Below, piece after piece: positions 8,106 through 16,110 of a stretch of DNA of 64,000 nt. Below the pieces are notes generated by a model. It saw only the letters and a list, made by a program, of their open reading frames with translations. It was not told the DNA's origin and did no database searches. Source of the stretch: CAVPTL01 sp963708725 (lineage in GTDB: Bacteria; Actinomycetota; Thermoleophilia; Gaiellales; JAICJC01); contig CAVPTL010000014.1 in assembly GCA_963708725.1 (NCBI GenBank), forward strand, positions 1-64,000. The letters run 5' to 3'. Both the position numbers and the translations under genes were made by a program. The first letter of the stretch is position 1. The number at the start of each line of letters is the position of its first letter.

Positions 8106-9701
8106 CTACATCGAGTCTGGAGCCGACACGCCGATCAGATCCAGCGAGGTCGCAATCACCTGGGCGGTGGCTGCGCACAGCGCCAGACGGCTGCGCTCCA
8201 CGGAGGGTGGCGCCCCCAGCACCCGGCACTGTTTGTAGAACTGGTGGTAGGCCTTCGCGATCTCCTGGGTGTAGCCGGCGATTCGATGCGGGCCACGGCG
8301 GTCGGCCGCCTCGGCGACCAGATCGGGGAATCCAGCGAGCGCTTTCACCAGCGCCGCCTCGGGCGGCTCGGGCTCCCAGCTTGGATCCGGCTCCGCGGAG
8401 GTGCCGGCCTCGCCGGCGTTGCGCAAGATGCCCGCGATCCTGGCATGTGCGTACTGGCAGTAGTACACCGGGTTGTCGGAGCTCTTCTGAACCCACAGCT
8501 CGGGATCGAGTTCGATCACCTGATCGTGGGATCGTTGCACCAGCGCAAACCGCAGCGCGTCCACACCGAGCACGTCCAGCAGCTCGTCGAGCATCAGCAC
8601 CGAGCCGCGCCGCTTGGAGACCTTCACCAGCTCGCCGGCCTCGCGGATCTTCACGAACTGGTAGATCTGGGGGTCGATCCGATCAGCGTCGTAGCCGAGC
8701 GCGCCGGCCGCGGCCTTGAGCCGGCCAACATAGCCGTGATGGTCGGCCCCGAGCACGTACACGGCGGTGTCGAAGCCCCGCTCGAGCTTATTGATGATGT
8801 AGGCGACGTCGCCGGCGATGTAGGTGGGATTGCCGTCCGAGCGCACCAGCACGCGGTCGCGATCGTCACCGAAGTCGGTCGAGCGCAGCCACAACGCGCC
8901 CTCGTTCCGGAATGTGTGCCCGCCCGCTTCCAGCTTGGCGATGGCGCGATCGACCGACCCGTCCTCATACAGCGACCGCTCGAGAAACCACGAGTCGAAG
9001 GTTGCGCGAAATCGGGCGAGCGTGGTCTTGATCTCGTCGATCATGACCTCGACCCCGCGTTGACGCCAATCGTCGGCGGGCGCGTCGGGGTCGAGCCCCA
9101 GCCGGTCGGCGATCTCTTTGATATAGGCGCCCTGGTAGCCGTCCTCGGGCGGTTGCTCATCGCGAGCGCGGGCTCTCAACGAGGCACCGAACAGATCCAT
9201 CTGCCGACCCGCGTCGTTGAAGTAGTACTCGCGTTGGACGTCGTGGCCGGCGAAGGCGAACAGGCGGGCGAGCGAGTCGCCGTAGGCGGCGTTGCGAGCG
9301 GTCGAGGCGGTGACCGGCCCGGTGGGGTTGCCACTGACGTATTCGACCTGGATCCGCTTGGGCTCGGCGGCGGCGCCGGCGCCAAACCGAACGCCCTGGG
9401 TCAGCACGGCGGAAAGGGCCTCGCGGTACCACTGCGACGACACACGGATATTGATGAAGCCGGGTCCTGCGACCTCCACGGACGAGATCAGCGGCGACTC
9501 CAGGGCGTCGGCAATCCGGCCGGCGATCTCGCGTGGCGATGAGCGCAGCGTGCGGGCCAGCGACATCGCAACCGCAGTCGCATAGTCGCCGTGGCTCTCG
9601 TCGGCGGGGCGCTCGAGCTTGACAATCCCGCCCTCACCTCCGACTTCGCGCACCGCTCCCGCGACCGCGTCGGCGAGGTCGGAAAGCGGGGTCGAAGTCA
9701 T
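8106..9701 (-). CDS. argS: Arginine--tRNA ligase
   Basis: Class I aminoacyl-tRNA synthetase charging tRNA-Arg in the cytoplasm; 531 residues. It shows VSGNPTGPVTAST (the HIGH-equivalent nucleotide site), the Rossmann-fold segment YVLGADHHGYVGRL, KVSKRRGSVLML (the KMSKS-equivalent loop) and the C-terminal anticodon-binding helices. I chose the ATG at 9701 over an upstream in-frame start because MTSTPLSDLADAV begins the conserved N-terminal domain and TACCAT lies eight bases upstream. It is divergent from the DUF3467 gene. Confidence 0.95.
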   Translation of the reverse strand: MTSTPLSDLADAVAGAVREVGGEGGIVKLERPADESHGDYATAVAMSLARTLRSSPREIAGRIADALESPLISSVEVAGPGFINIRVSSQWYREALSAVLTQGVRFGAGAAAEPKRIQVEYVSGNPTGPVTASTARNAAYGDSLARLFAFAGHDVQREYYFNDAGRQMDLFGASLRARARDEQPPEDGYQGAYIKEIADRLGLDPDAPADDWRQRGVEVMIDEIKTTLARFRATFDSWFLERSLYEDGSVDRAIAKLEAGGHTFRNEGALWLRSTDFGDDRDRVLVRSDGNPTYIAGDVAYIINKLERGFDTAVYVLGADHHGYVGRLKAAAGALGYDADRIDPQIYQFVKIREAGELVKVSKRRGSVLMLDELLDVLGVDALRFALVQRSHDQVIELDPELWVQKSSDNPVYYCQYAHARIAGILRNAGEAGTSAEPDPSWEPEPPEAALVKALAGFPDLVAEAADRRGPHRIAGYTQEIAKAYHQFYKQCRVLGAPPSVERSRLALCAATAQVIATSLDLIGVSAPDSM

Positions 9702-9709
9702 GCGCCCGG

Positions 9710-9715
9710 ATGGTA
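9710..9715 (-). promoter_or_regulatory. Candidate -10 box (TACCAT) of argS
   Basis: TACCAT on the minus strand, eight bases before the argS ATG. The divergent DUF3467 box lies 15 bases away. Confidence 0.5.
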
Positions 9716-9730
9716 CCGGGATCCAGCATG

Positions 9731-9736
9731 TAGGGT
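9731..9736 (+). promoter_or_regulatory. Candidate -10 box (TAGGGT) of DUF3467 gene
   Basis: TAGGGT six bases before the GTG at 9743. It decides that start, since no Shine-Dalgarno is present. Confidence 0.5.
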
Positions 9737-9742
9737 GCCCAG

Positions 9743-10072
9743 GTGAACGACGAACCAACCGATCGCCATCTCAACATCCACTTCCCGCCCGAGATGATGG
9801 CGGGGGTGTACTCGAACTTCGCGAACGTCAGCCACTCCGACTACGAGTTCACCCTCACCTTCGCGCGTGTTGACCACGAGGTCGAGGACGACGAGGTACC
9901 CGGAGTCGTGGTGTCACGCGTCAACATCTCGCCGCAGTTCATGGCCGAGCTGATCGACGCGATGACCGACAACTACTCGAAGTGGCGCACCCGCGAGGGG
10001 ATCAAGAGCCTGCCCGAGTTCGAGCGCGACGACGACGTGGACGACGCGTTCGGGTCGCCTCCCGGCGAGTAG
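9743..10072 (+). CDS. DUF3467 family protein
   Basis: A 109-residue protein resembling DUF3467: HFPPEMMAGVYSNFANVSHS, then an acidic middle and a segment RVNISPQFMAELIDAMTDNY. The family is a small fold found next to diverse genes, with no defined activity. The start is GTG at 9743 with a leaderless-type box. Its last 100 bases overlap the 3' end of the convergent M48 protease gene, unusually long for this window. Confidence 0.8.
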   Translation: MNDEPTDRHLNIHFPPEMMAGVYSNFANVSHSDYEFTLTFARVDHEVEDDEVPGVVVSRVNISPQFMAELIDAMTDNYSKWRTREGIKSLPEFERDDDVDDAFGSPPGE

Positions 10073-11259
10073 CCGCGCGCCACCTCGATCCGGTTCATCA
10101 CGGGCGGGTGGTTGAACTCCGTCCATACCGCCCACAGCGGCGGCACGGGGTTCGACAGGTTGGTGAGCGCCAGCCGCCGCTGGAGCGATGCCATCCCGGC
10201 GCCGTCGCGCGTCGCCTGGAGACCCGCCCAGTCAGCCTCCGCCTCGTCTCGGCGAGATATCAGGTTCTCGACCGGGGTCAACACCGCGATCGCGGTGAGC
10301 ACGCCGGCGAGCACCAGCGCCGTGGCGCGCGGATCGAGCAGGCCGTCGGCGTAGCGACGCCGAGCGAGTGGATCAAGCAGCCGCCAGATGAGCCACAGCG
10401 CCGGGATCGCGAGCACGCCGAACCACAGCACCCCCTTCAGTGTGTGGCGGCGCTGGATGTGCCCGAACTCGTGGGCGATCAGCGCCCGCAACTGCGGGGT
10501 CGACAGCCCGCGGAGAGACGTGTCGTAGATGACCACGCGCTCGGTTGGGCCAACGCCGTCCACGAACGCGTTTTCTTCGGTTGTCTTCGACCCCGCATCG
10601 GCGACCGAGACCGACCGGGGATGAACACCCATCCGCGTCTCGAGCCGGTGGACCAACGCGGCGGCCCGGCCGGTGCGCGGCAGCGGGGTGGTCGAGAGCA
10701 ACAGTGGATCCCACAGCACCGGCTGGAGCACGGTCACGATCGCAACCGCGAACCACGCCGTGAGACCGACCGCGAGCCAGGGGCGCCGCGTCCGTCGCGC
10801 GATCAGCCAGGCGCCCGTGTACACCGCACCGACGACCGCCGCAGTGATCGCGAGCGTCACGAGCGCCGTCTCGAGCCACGCGGCGGTTGATTGAAGATCG
10901 AGCCCGCGGTTGCTGGCGCGCACGTGTGCGACGTACCCCAACGGCAGCACCACCGCGGTGGTGATCGCCGACACGCCAAAGGCCGCGCACGCCACCCGCA
11001 CGGCCGGCACCCGGCCGATCGCCAAACGGGCCCCGCCCCGCCACGCGAGCAGCCACGCGACCGCCACCGGCAGCACCAGTCCGACCGCCACGAGCAGGTA
11101 CTGGAGCTCGCGGTAGGACTTGGCCCGCTGGATCTGCTGCGCAGTAAATACCGCGGTGGCGGGGATGGTGGCCGCAGGGCTGGGAAGCTGTGCCTGCCAC
11201 AGCCAGATTCCCAGGCCGGCGAGGCACGCCAGCGCGATCGGTACGGCGGCTCGGCGCAC
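9973..11259 (-). CDS. M48-family membrane metalloprotease
   Basis: Ste24/HtpX-type integral-membrane zinc protease of 428 residues. Hydrophobic segments occur near residues 5-22, 55-75, 88-112, 128-150 and 165-185, then the catalytic HEFGHIQRRH (HExxH) near 263, two more membrane segments, and a further metal-ligand region. The segment TEFNHPPVMNRIE is typical of the C-terminal part of CAAX-protease-like members. The start is GTG at 11259 with TATAAC six bases upstream. The Ser-rich C-terminus lies in the 100-base overlap with the DUF3467 gene and may be weakly conserved. Confidence 0.85.
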   Translation of the reverse strand: MRRAAVPIALACLAGLGIWLWQAQLPSPAATIPATAVFTAQQIQRAKSYRELQYLLVAVGLVLPVAVAWLLAWRGGARLAIGRVPAVRVACAAFGVSAITTAVVLPLGYVAHVRASNRGLDLQSTAAWLETALVTLAITAAVVGAVYTGAWLIARRTRRPWLAVGLTAWFAVAIVTVLQPVLWDPLLLSTTPLPRTGRAAALVHRLETRMGVHPRSVSVADAGSKTTEENAFVDGVGPTERVVIYDTSLRGLSTPQLRALIAHEFGHIQRRHTLKGVLWFGVLAIPALWLIWRLLDPLARRRYADGLLDPRATALVLAGVLTAIAVLTPVENLISRRDEAEADWAGLQATRDGAGMASLQRRLALTNLSNPVPPLWAVWTEFNHPPVMNRIEVARGYSPGGDPNASSTSSSRSNSGRLLIPSRVRHFE

Positions 11260-11265
11260 CGTGTC

Positions 11266-11271
11266 GTTATA
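11266..11271 (-). promoter_or_regulatory. Candidate -10 box (TATAAC) of M48 protease gene
   Basis: TATAAC on the minus strand, six bases before the GTG at 11259. It shares two bases with the divergent TAGCGT box of the phosphoesterase gene. Confidence 0.45.
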
Positions 11272-11275
11272 GCGT
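11270..11275 (+). promoter_or_regulatory. Candidate -10 box (TAGCGT) of phosphoesterase gene
   Basis: TAGCGT six bases before the ATG at 11282, matching the leaderless pattern. It overlaps the divergent -10 candidate. Confidence 0.5.
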
Positions 11276-11281
11276 TAGCGG

Positions 11282-12010
11282 ATGCGAGTCGCCGTCATCT
11301 CGGACATTCACGCCAATTTTCCCGCGCTCACCGCGGTGCTCGACGAGATCCAAAAAGCCAGTGTTGATGAGATCTGGTGCCTTGGTGATCTGGTCGGATA
11401 CGGCCCCGATCCCGACGCCTGCGTGGCCGCCGTCAACGCCCGCGCCTCGGCCTGTCTCGCCGGAAACCACGACATGGTGGTGACCGATGCGATCGACATC
11501 GCCGTATTCGCCTCCGACGCCGGAACCGCGGCCCGCTGGACCGCCGCGACCATCACCCCCGAGACGATGGGCATCCTCCGCGCGCTCTCGCCCAGCGGTG
11601 AGCGAGCCGGCGTTGAGCTCTACCACGCGAGCATCCGCGACCCGGTCTGGGAGTATGTGATCGACAATCACACCGCGGCGGTCTGTCTCGAGCTGCAGTC
11701 GTCGCAGCTTGCCCTGATTGGCCACAGCCACGTGCCGCTGATGTACGGGTATTCGGGCGACGATTTCATCGCGGGCCTTGCGCCCGCCGACACCGAGATC
11801 GGATTTGCCGGCGGCCCCTTCTTGCTGAACCCCGGGTCGGTGGGCCAGCCGCGCGACGGCGATCCCCGGGCCGCCTACCTGCTGCTCGACCTCGAGCGCG
11901 AGACGGCGACCTGGAAGCGCGTCGCCTACGACATCGCCGCGACCCAGAAGTCGATCGCAGCCGTCGGTTTGCCGCGGAGGCTGGGCACCCGCCTGAACGA
12001 CGGCAGGTGA
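11282..12010 (+). CDS. Calcineurin-like metallophosphoesterase
   Basis: YfcE/MJ0936-type phosphodiesterase of 242 residues. Metal-binding motifs in order: SDIHAN, GDLVGYGPDP, AGNHD, then GHSHVPLMY. The NPGSVGQPRDGDPRA segment is characteristic of this subfamily. Substrate unknown. It converges on the ECF sigma gene with 19 bases between stops. Confidence 0.88.
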   Translation: MRVAVISDIHANFPALTAVLDEIQKASVDEIWCLGDLVGYGPDPDACVAAVNARASACLAGNHDMVVTDAIDIAVFASDAGTAARWTAATITPETMGILRALSPSGERAGVELYHASIRDPVWEYVIDNHTAAVCLELQSSQLALIGHSHVPLMYGYSGDDFIAGLAPADTEIGFAGGPFLLNPGSVGQPRDGDPRAAYLLLDLERETATWKRVAYDIAATQKSIAAVGLPRRLGTRLNDGR

Positions 12011-12029
12011 TCCCGGCGCACGTCCTCGG

Positions 12030-12626
12030 TCAGGCCTCGCCTGCGGCCGCGCGCTTGCGGCGCGTGCTCATCCCGAGGTCGACACCACTCATCTCGAGTT
12101 CGGACACCACGCCTTCGCGAGCCTTGTAGATTCGCCACTTGACGGTGGCCAGGGTGGTCTCGAGGGTGTCGGCGATCTCGGAGTAGGTCAGGCCCACGAC
12201 ATCTCGGAGCACAAGCGCCATGCGCAGGTCGAGCGGCAACGAGCCGATCGCGCGCCACAGAGCATCCATCGATTCGACAGCCTCGGTCGGCTGCACCGCG
12301 AGTCGCAACTGCGGCAGTGAGTCGAGATCAACCGGGGTGCGCACGCGCCGTTCGCGAGCGCGCAACTCGTCCACCACCCGGTGCTTTGCGACCTGGAACA
12401 TCCAGGTCGTGAACCGGCACCGGTCGTCAAATCGGGGCAACGCCTGGTACACGCGCAGAAAGACTTCTTGACACATGTCTTCGGCCAGCGCTCGGTCTCC
12501 TGACAAGACTCGCAGGACATAGTTGAAGAGCGGCGTTTGGTACTGACGAACGATCAGCGCAAACGCGTCCTCATCGCCTTGCCGGGCACGGCGAAGGACG
12601 TCGGGATCAGGCTGTGGGAGACCCAA
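12030..12626 (-). CDS. ECF-type RNA polymerase sigma factor
   Basis: Sigma-70 family member of 198 residues with region 2 (FLRVYQALPRFDDRCRFTTW, VAKHRVVDELR) and region 4 (LTYSEIADTLETTLATVKWR, an HTH). The only usable start is TTG at 12626, because an in-frame stop lies a few codons upstream. No anti-sigma or zinc anti-sigma gene is adjacent, so the regulator is unlinked or absent. A strong TATACT box and an 8-bp inverted repeat lie upstream, suggesting its expression is controlled by a DNA-binding protein. The basic C-terminus (STRRKRAAAGEA) is beyond region 4. Confidence 0.88.
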   Translation of the reverse strand: MGLPQPDPDVLRRARQGDEDAFALIVRQYQTPLFNYVLRVLSGDRALAEDMCQEVFLRVYQALPRFDDRCRFTTWMFQVAKHRVVDELRARERRVRTPVDLDSLPQLRLAVQPTEAVESMDALWRAIGSLPLDLRMALVLRDVVGLTYSEIADTLETTLATVKWRIYKAREGVVSELEMSGVDLGMSTRRKRAAAGEA

Positions 12627-12650
12627 ATTGTGTCGGTGTGGTTACGGGAA

Positions 12651-12677
12651 CCAGTCGCAGTATAGACACGCGACTGG
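12651..12677. promoter_or_regulatory. Inverted repeat flanking the -10 box of the sigma gene
   Basis: CCAGTCGC (12651-12658) and its exact complement GCGACTGG (12670-12677) are separated by 11 bases that hold TATACT (minus strand, 12659-12664). A protein bound to both arms would cover the promoter. The transcript would then have a leader of about 25 bases before the TTG start. Confidence 0.55.
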
Positions 12678-12742
12678 CGTATCGGTACCCCGTTTCGTGC
12701 CAAATCTAACAAGTCCTTTTGGGTCTGGTTAGAGCGTCGAGG

Positions 12743-14233
12743 TCACACGATCAGCGATCGACCGGTCATCGAGACCGGGATCGCGACCCCGAGGAGGCTC
12801 AGAACGGTCGGAGCGATGTCCGCGAGCCGGCCGTCGTTGCGCAGCGTCACCCCGTGCTTGGTGAGCACGAGCGGTACGGGGTTTGTGGTGTGCGCGGTCT
12901 GCGGCGAGCCGTCCGCAGCGAGCATCTCCTCGGCGTTGCCGTGATCGGCCGTCACCAGGGTGACCCCGCCGGCGGCCTCGACCGCGGCCAGCACCCGCCC
13001 CAGGCACGAGTCGGCAACTTCAACGGCCTCGACCGCGGCAGAGATCACTCCCGTGTGGCCAACCATGTCAGGGTTGGCGAAGTTGATCAGCAAGAACCCC
13101 AGGCCACCCTCGGCGAGCCGCTCGCACAGCACGTCGGTGATCGCAACCGCGCTCATCGCCGGGGCGAGGTCATAGGTCGCGACATCGCGAGGAGAATCGA
13201 CCAGGCTCCACTCCTCCCCCGCCCGCAGGTGCTCGCTACCCCCGTCGAAGAAGTAGGTCACGTGTGGGTACTTCTCGGTTTCGGCCACGTGCAGCTGGCC
13301 GATCCCCTGCGCGGCCAGCACGTCGGCGAGCACCTCGGTCAGCGACTCGGGCGGGTAAGCGATCGGCGCGGCGAACTCCTCGGAGTACTCGGTCATCTGC
13401 ACGAAATATGGCCGTGGCGGATCCTGCCCACGGTCGAACTCGTCAAATCCCGGCTCGATCAGCGACCGAGTGAGTTCGCGGGCCCGATCGGGGCGGAAGT
13501 TGAAGAAGATCACGGCGTCGTCGGCGTGGATCCGACCGACGCGGGGATCTCCGATCACCGTCGGGGGAATGAACTCATCGGTGACGCCCGCGGCGTAGGC
13601 CGCCCGAAGCGCTGCAACCGCGGAGCCTGCGAACTCGCCCTGCCCGTGCACGATCGCGTCGTATGCCCGCTTGACCCGATCCCAGCGCCGGTCGCGGTCC
13701 ATCGCCCAGTAGCGGCCGCTGATCGTCACGATCTCCGGGATCTGTTCGGCGAAACCCGCCCCACTGGTGGGCGACACATCGCGACCGTCGGTGAACGCGT
13801 GCACGTACACGCGCTCGACACCAGCCGCCCCGGCGGCCGCAATCAGTGCCTGCAGATGGCTGATGTGGCTGTGAACGCCACCGTCCGAGAGCAGCCCCAC
13901 CAGGTGCAGCGCCGATCCCCGGGCACGCTCGAAGGCGGCGAGGAAGGCCGGATTCTGCGCGAATGCGCCGGTCTCGATGTCCTCGTCGATCCGGACCAGG
14001 TCTTGCCGCACCACGCGGCCGGCGCCGAGGTTGGTGTGGCCGACCTCGGAATTTCCCATCTGACCATCGGGGAGGCCGACGGCGCGCCCCGAGGCGGCCA
14101 GCGTCGTGTGGGGCCAGTCACTCCAGAGCGCGTCGAACACCGGCGTGTGGGCCAGCTCGACGGCGTTCCCCGGGCCGGGTTCCGCAATCCCCCACCCGTC
14201 CAGTACGACCAGACAGATCGGGGTCTCGCTCAT
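12743..14233 (-). CDS. gpmI: 2,3-bisphosphoglycerate-independent phosphoglycerate mutase
   Basis: Interconverts 3- and 2-phosphoglycerate in glycolysis. It belongs to the alkaline-phosphatase superfamily with two Mn ions; 496 residues, near the family norm. It shows VVLDGWG, the phospho-serine motif GQMGNSEVGHTNLGAG and the C-terminal VTADHGNAEEM. The start overlaps the tpiA stop by four bases. Last gene of the glycolytic run. Confidence 0.96.
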   Translation of the reverse strand: MSETPICLVVLDGWGIAEPGPGNAVELAHTPVFDALWSDWPHTTLAASGRAVGLPDGQMGNSEVGHTNLGAGRVVRQDLVRIDEDIETGAFAQNPAFLAAFERARGSALHLVGLLSDGGVHSHISHLQALIAAAGAAGVERVYVHAFTDGRDVSPTSGAGFAEQIPEIVTISGRYWAMDRDRRWDRVKRAYDAIVHGQGEFAGSAVAALRAAYAAGVTDEFIPPTVIGDPRVGRIHADDAVIFFNFRPDRARELTRSLIEPGFDEFDRGQDPPRPYFVQMTEYSEEFAAPIAYPPESLTEVLADVLAAQGIGQLHVAETEKYPHVTYFFDGGSEHLRAGEEWSLVDSPRDVATYDLAPAMSAVAITDVLCERLAEGGLGFLLINFANPDMVGHTGVISAAVEAVEVADSCLGRVLAAVEAAGGVTLVTADHGNAEEMLAADGSPQTAHTTNPVPLVLTKHGVTLRNDGRLADIAPTVLSLLGVAIPVSMTGRSLIV

Positions 14234-14964
14234 GCCGCGGCGTCGAGAATCGCGAGCAAGCTCTCCACGTCAAGACTCGCCCCGCCGATCAGGCCGCCGT
14301 CGATATCGGGTTGCTCGAGCAATCCGGCCGCATTGTCCGGCTTCATGCTCCCGCCGTACTGGATCCGGACGCCCGCGCCGGGCGCGCCCAACACCGCTCG
14401 GATGTGGGCGTGCGCGGCCTGCGCCATCTCCGGAGTGGCGGTCAGCCCGGTACCGATCGCCCACACCGGCTCGTAGGCGATGGTTGTCGCAGCCACCTGC
14501 TCGGCGGTCAGCACCGCCAACGCTCCCAGCTGCCGCTCGAGTACCTGCTCAGTCGATCCGTCGCGGCGCTCGGCCTCGCTCTCCCCGACGGCGAAGATCA
14601 CCGCGAGGCCGGCCTCGTGGGCGGCGACCAGTTTTTCGGCCAGGGCCGCGTCGGTCTCGTTGAAATACTGGCGCCGCTCGGAATGGCCGAGCAGGACGCC
14701 GTCGACACCGAGGTCGACCAGCATCCCCGCCGAGATCTCGCCGGTGTAGGCGCCGGCCGCGGCCTGGTGCATGTTCTGGGCGTAGATGGCCAGCCGCGTT
14801 TCGCCGGCGGCCTCCACGGCCACCGCGAGCGCCGTGAAGGGCGCGCACACCGCGGCGTCGACGGACTCGGGCAGCTGCGCCGCGAGCGCGGCCACGAACG
14901 GGCCGGCTTCGGTAGCGGTCTTGTGCATCTTCCAGTTACCGGCAACGAACGGCGTTCGAGTCAT
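14230..14964 (-). CDS. tpiA: Triosephosphate isomerase
   Basis: TIM-barrel enzyme interconverting DHAP and glyceraldehyde-3-phosphate; 244 residues. It shows AGNWKMHKT (catalytic Lys), LLGHSERRQYF (catalytic His), AYEPVWAIGTG (catalytic Glu) and the phosphate-binding IQYGGSMKPDNA. Four-base overlaps with pgk upstream and gpmI downstream indicate translational coupling. Confidence 0.97.
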   Translation of the reverse strand: MTRTPFVAGNWKMHKTATEAGPFVAALAAQLPESVDAAVCAPFTALAVAVEAAGETRLAIYAQNMHQAAAGAYTGEISAGMLVDLGVDGVLLGHSERRQYFNETDAALAEKLVAAHEAGLAVIFAVGESEAERRDGSTEQVLERQLGALAVLTAEQVAATTIAYEPVWAIGTGLTATPEMAQAAHAHIRAVLGAPGAGVRIQYGGSMKPDNAAGLLEQPDIDGGLIGGASLDVESLLAILDAAA

Positions 14965-16106
14965 GCGTCCTCCTCCAGTGCGGCGACCCCAGGCAGTGTC
15001 CGACCCTCGACCAGCTCCAGCGCCGCTCCCCCACCGGTGGATACGTGCGAGATGTGGTCGGCAACTCCGGCGACGTTAACCGCTGCCACCGAGTCTCCCC
15101 CGCCCACTACCGACACGGCGTCGGAATCGGCGACCGCGTGGGCAATGGCGAGCGTGCCCGACGCAAACGGCTCGAACTCGAACACGCCCATCGGCCCATT
15201 CCAAAAGATCGTGCGGGCGGAGGCGAGACGGTCGCGATAAAGGCCAACTGTTTCGGGGCCGACGTCCAGCCCCATCCAGCCGTCGGGGATCTCACGCGCG
15301 GCCACCACACGCGAGTCGGCGTCGGCGGCAAATCGATCGGCGACCACGATGTCGGAGGGCAGCAGCAGCTCGCAGCCACGGTCTCGAGCATCGGCCACCG
15401 CCTGGCGAGCGATGGCCTGGCCGTCGCTGTCCTCGTGCCGGGATGCGCCGACCTCAACCCCGTCGGCGGCGAGAAACGTGAATGCCATCGCACCGCCGAT
15501 CAGGATCGAGTCGGCCAGATGCGTGAACCGGTCGATCACCGCGATCTTGTCGGCCACCTTGACCCCGCCGATGACCACCACGAACGGATGTGCCGGGTCG
15601 TCCAGCAGCTTGGCGAAGGCGTCCAGCTCGGACTGCAACAGCAGGCCGGCTGCGGACGGCAACAGGTGGGCGACGCCCTCTGTCGATGCGTGCGCCCGGT
15701 GAGCGGCACCAAAGGCATCGTTGACGTACAGATCGGCGAGTCCGGCCAGCTCGGCCGCGAACTCGGGATCATTCTGCTCCTCCCGCGGGTCAAACCGCAG
15801 GTTCTCGAGCATCCGCAGCCGGCCGGACTCGTCACCGAAGGCGACCGGCTCGTCCAGCAGCCGGCTCAGGCGCTCGGCGACCGGACGCAGCGAGAGTGCT
15901 GGGTCGACCTTGCCTCCCGGCCGGCCCAGATGCGACATCACGATCACCTGGGCGGCGTCGCGTTCCAGCAGCAGCTGCAGGGTGGGCAGCGATGCCCGAA
16001 TGCGCGCGTCATCGGCCACCTCCCCGTCGCGCACCGGCACGTTCAGGTCGGCCCGCACCAGCACTCGCCGGCCGTCCACCGCCAGGTCGGCCACGGATTT
16101 CAACAC
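14961..16106 (-). CDS. pgk: Phosphoglycerate kinase
   Basis: Transfers phosphate between 1,3-bisphosphoglycerate and ADP; 381 residues, slightly short for the family. It shows VRADLNVPVRDG, SHLGRPGGKVDP, LLENLRFDPREEQ, NDAFGAAHRAHAS, FWNGPMGVFE and the nucleotide-binding VVGGGDSVAAV. I set the start at GTG 16106, four bases after the gap stop; the longer reading frame upstream only overlaps gap and has no homology. Confidence 0.96.
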   Translation of the reverse strand: MLKSVADLAVDGRRVLVRADLNVPVRDGEVADDARIRASLPTLQLLLERDAAQVIVMSHLGRPGGKVDPALSLRPVAERLSRLLDEPVAFGDESGRLRMLENLRFDPREEQNDPEFAAELAGLADLYVNDAFGAAHRAHASTEGVAHLLPSAAGLLLQSELDAFAKLLDDPAHPFVVVIGGVKVADKIAVIDRFTHLADSILIGGAMAFTFLAADGVEVGASRHEDSDGQAIARQAVADARDRGCELLLPSDIVVADRFAADADSRVVAAREIPDGWMGLDVGPETVGLYRDRLASARTIFWNGPMGVFEFEPFASGTLAIAHAVADSDAVSVVGGGDSVAAVNVAGVADHISHVSTGGGAALELVEGRTLPGVAALEEDA

Positions 16107-16110
16107 CAGC

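Noticed and set aside
12719..14476. Long plus-strand open frame antisense to gpmI and tpiA
   Set aside because: No start signal, no recognisable domain, and composition typical of the reverse of high-GC genes. The minus-strand glycolytic genes fully explain the region. The same applies to antisense frames at 2099-3010, 8244-9542, 18359-20005, 35672-36898 and 57262-58800.
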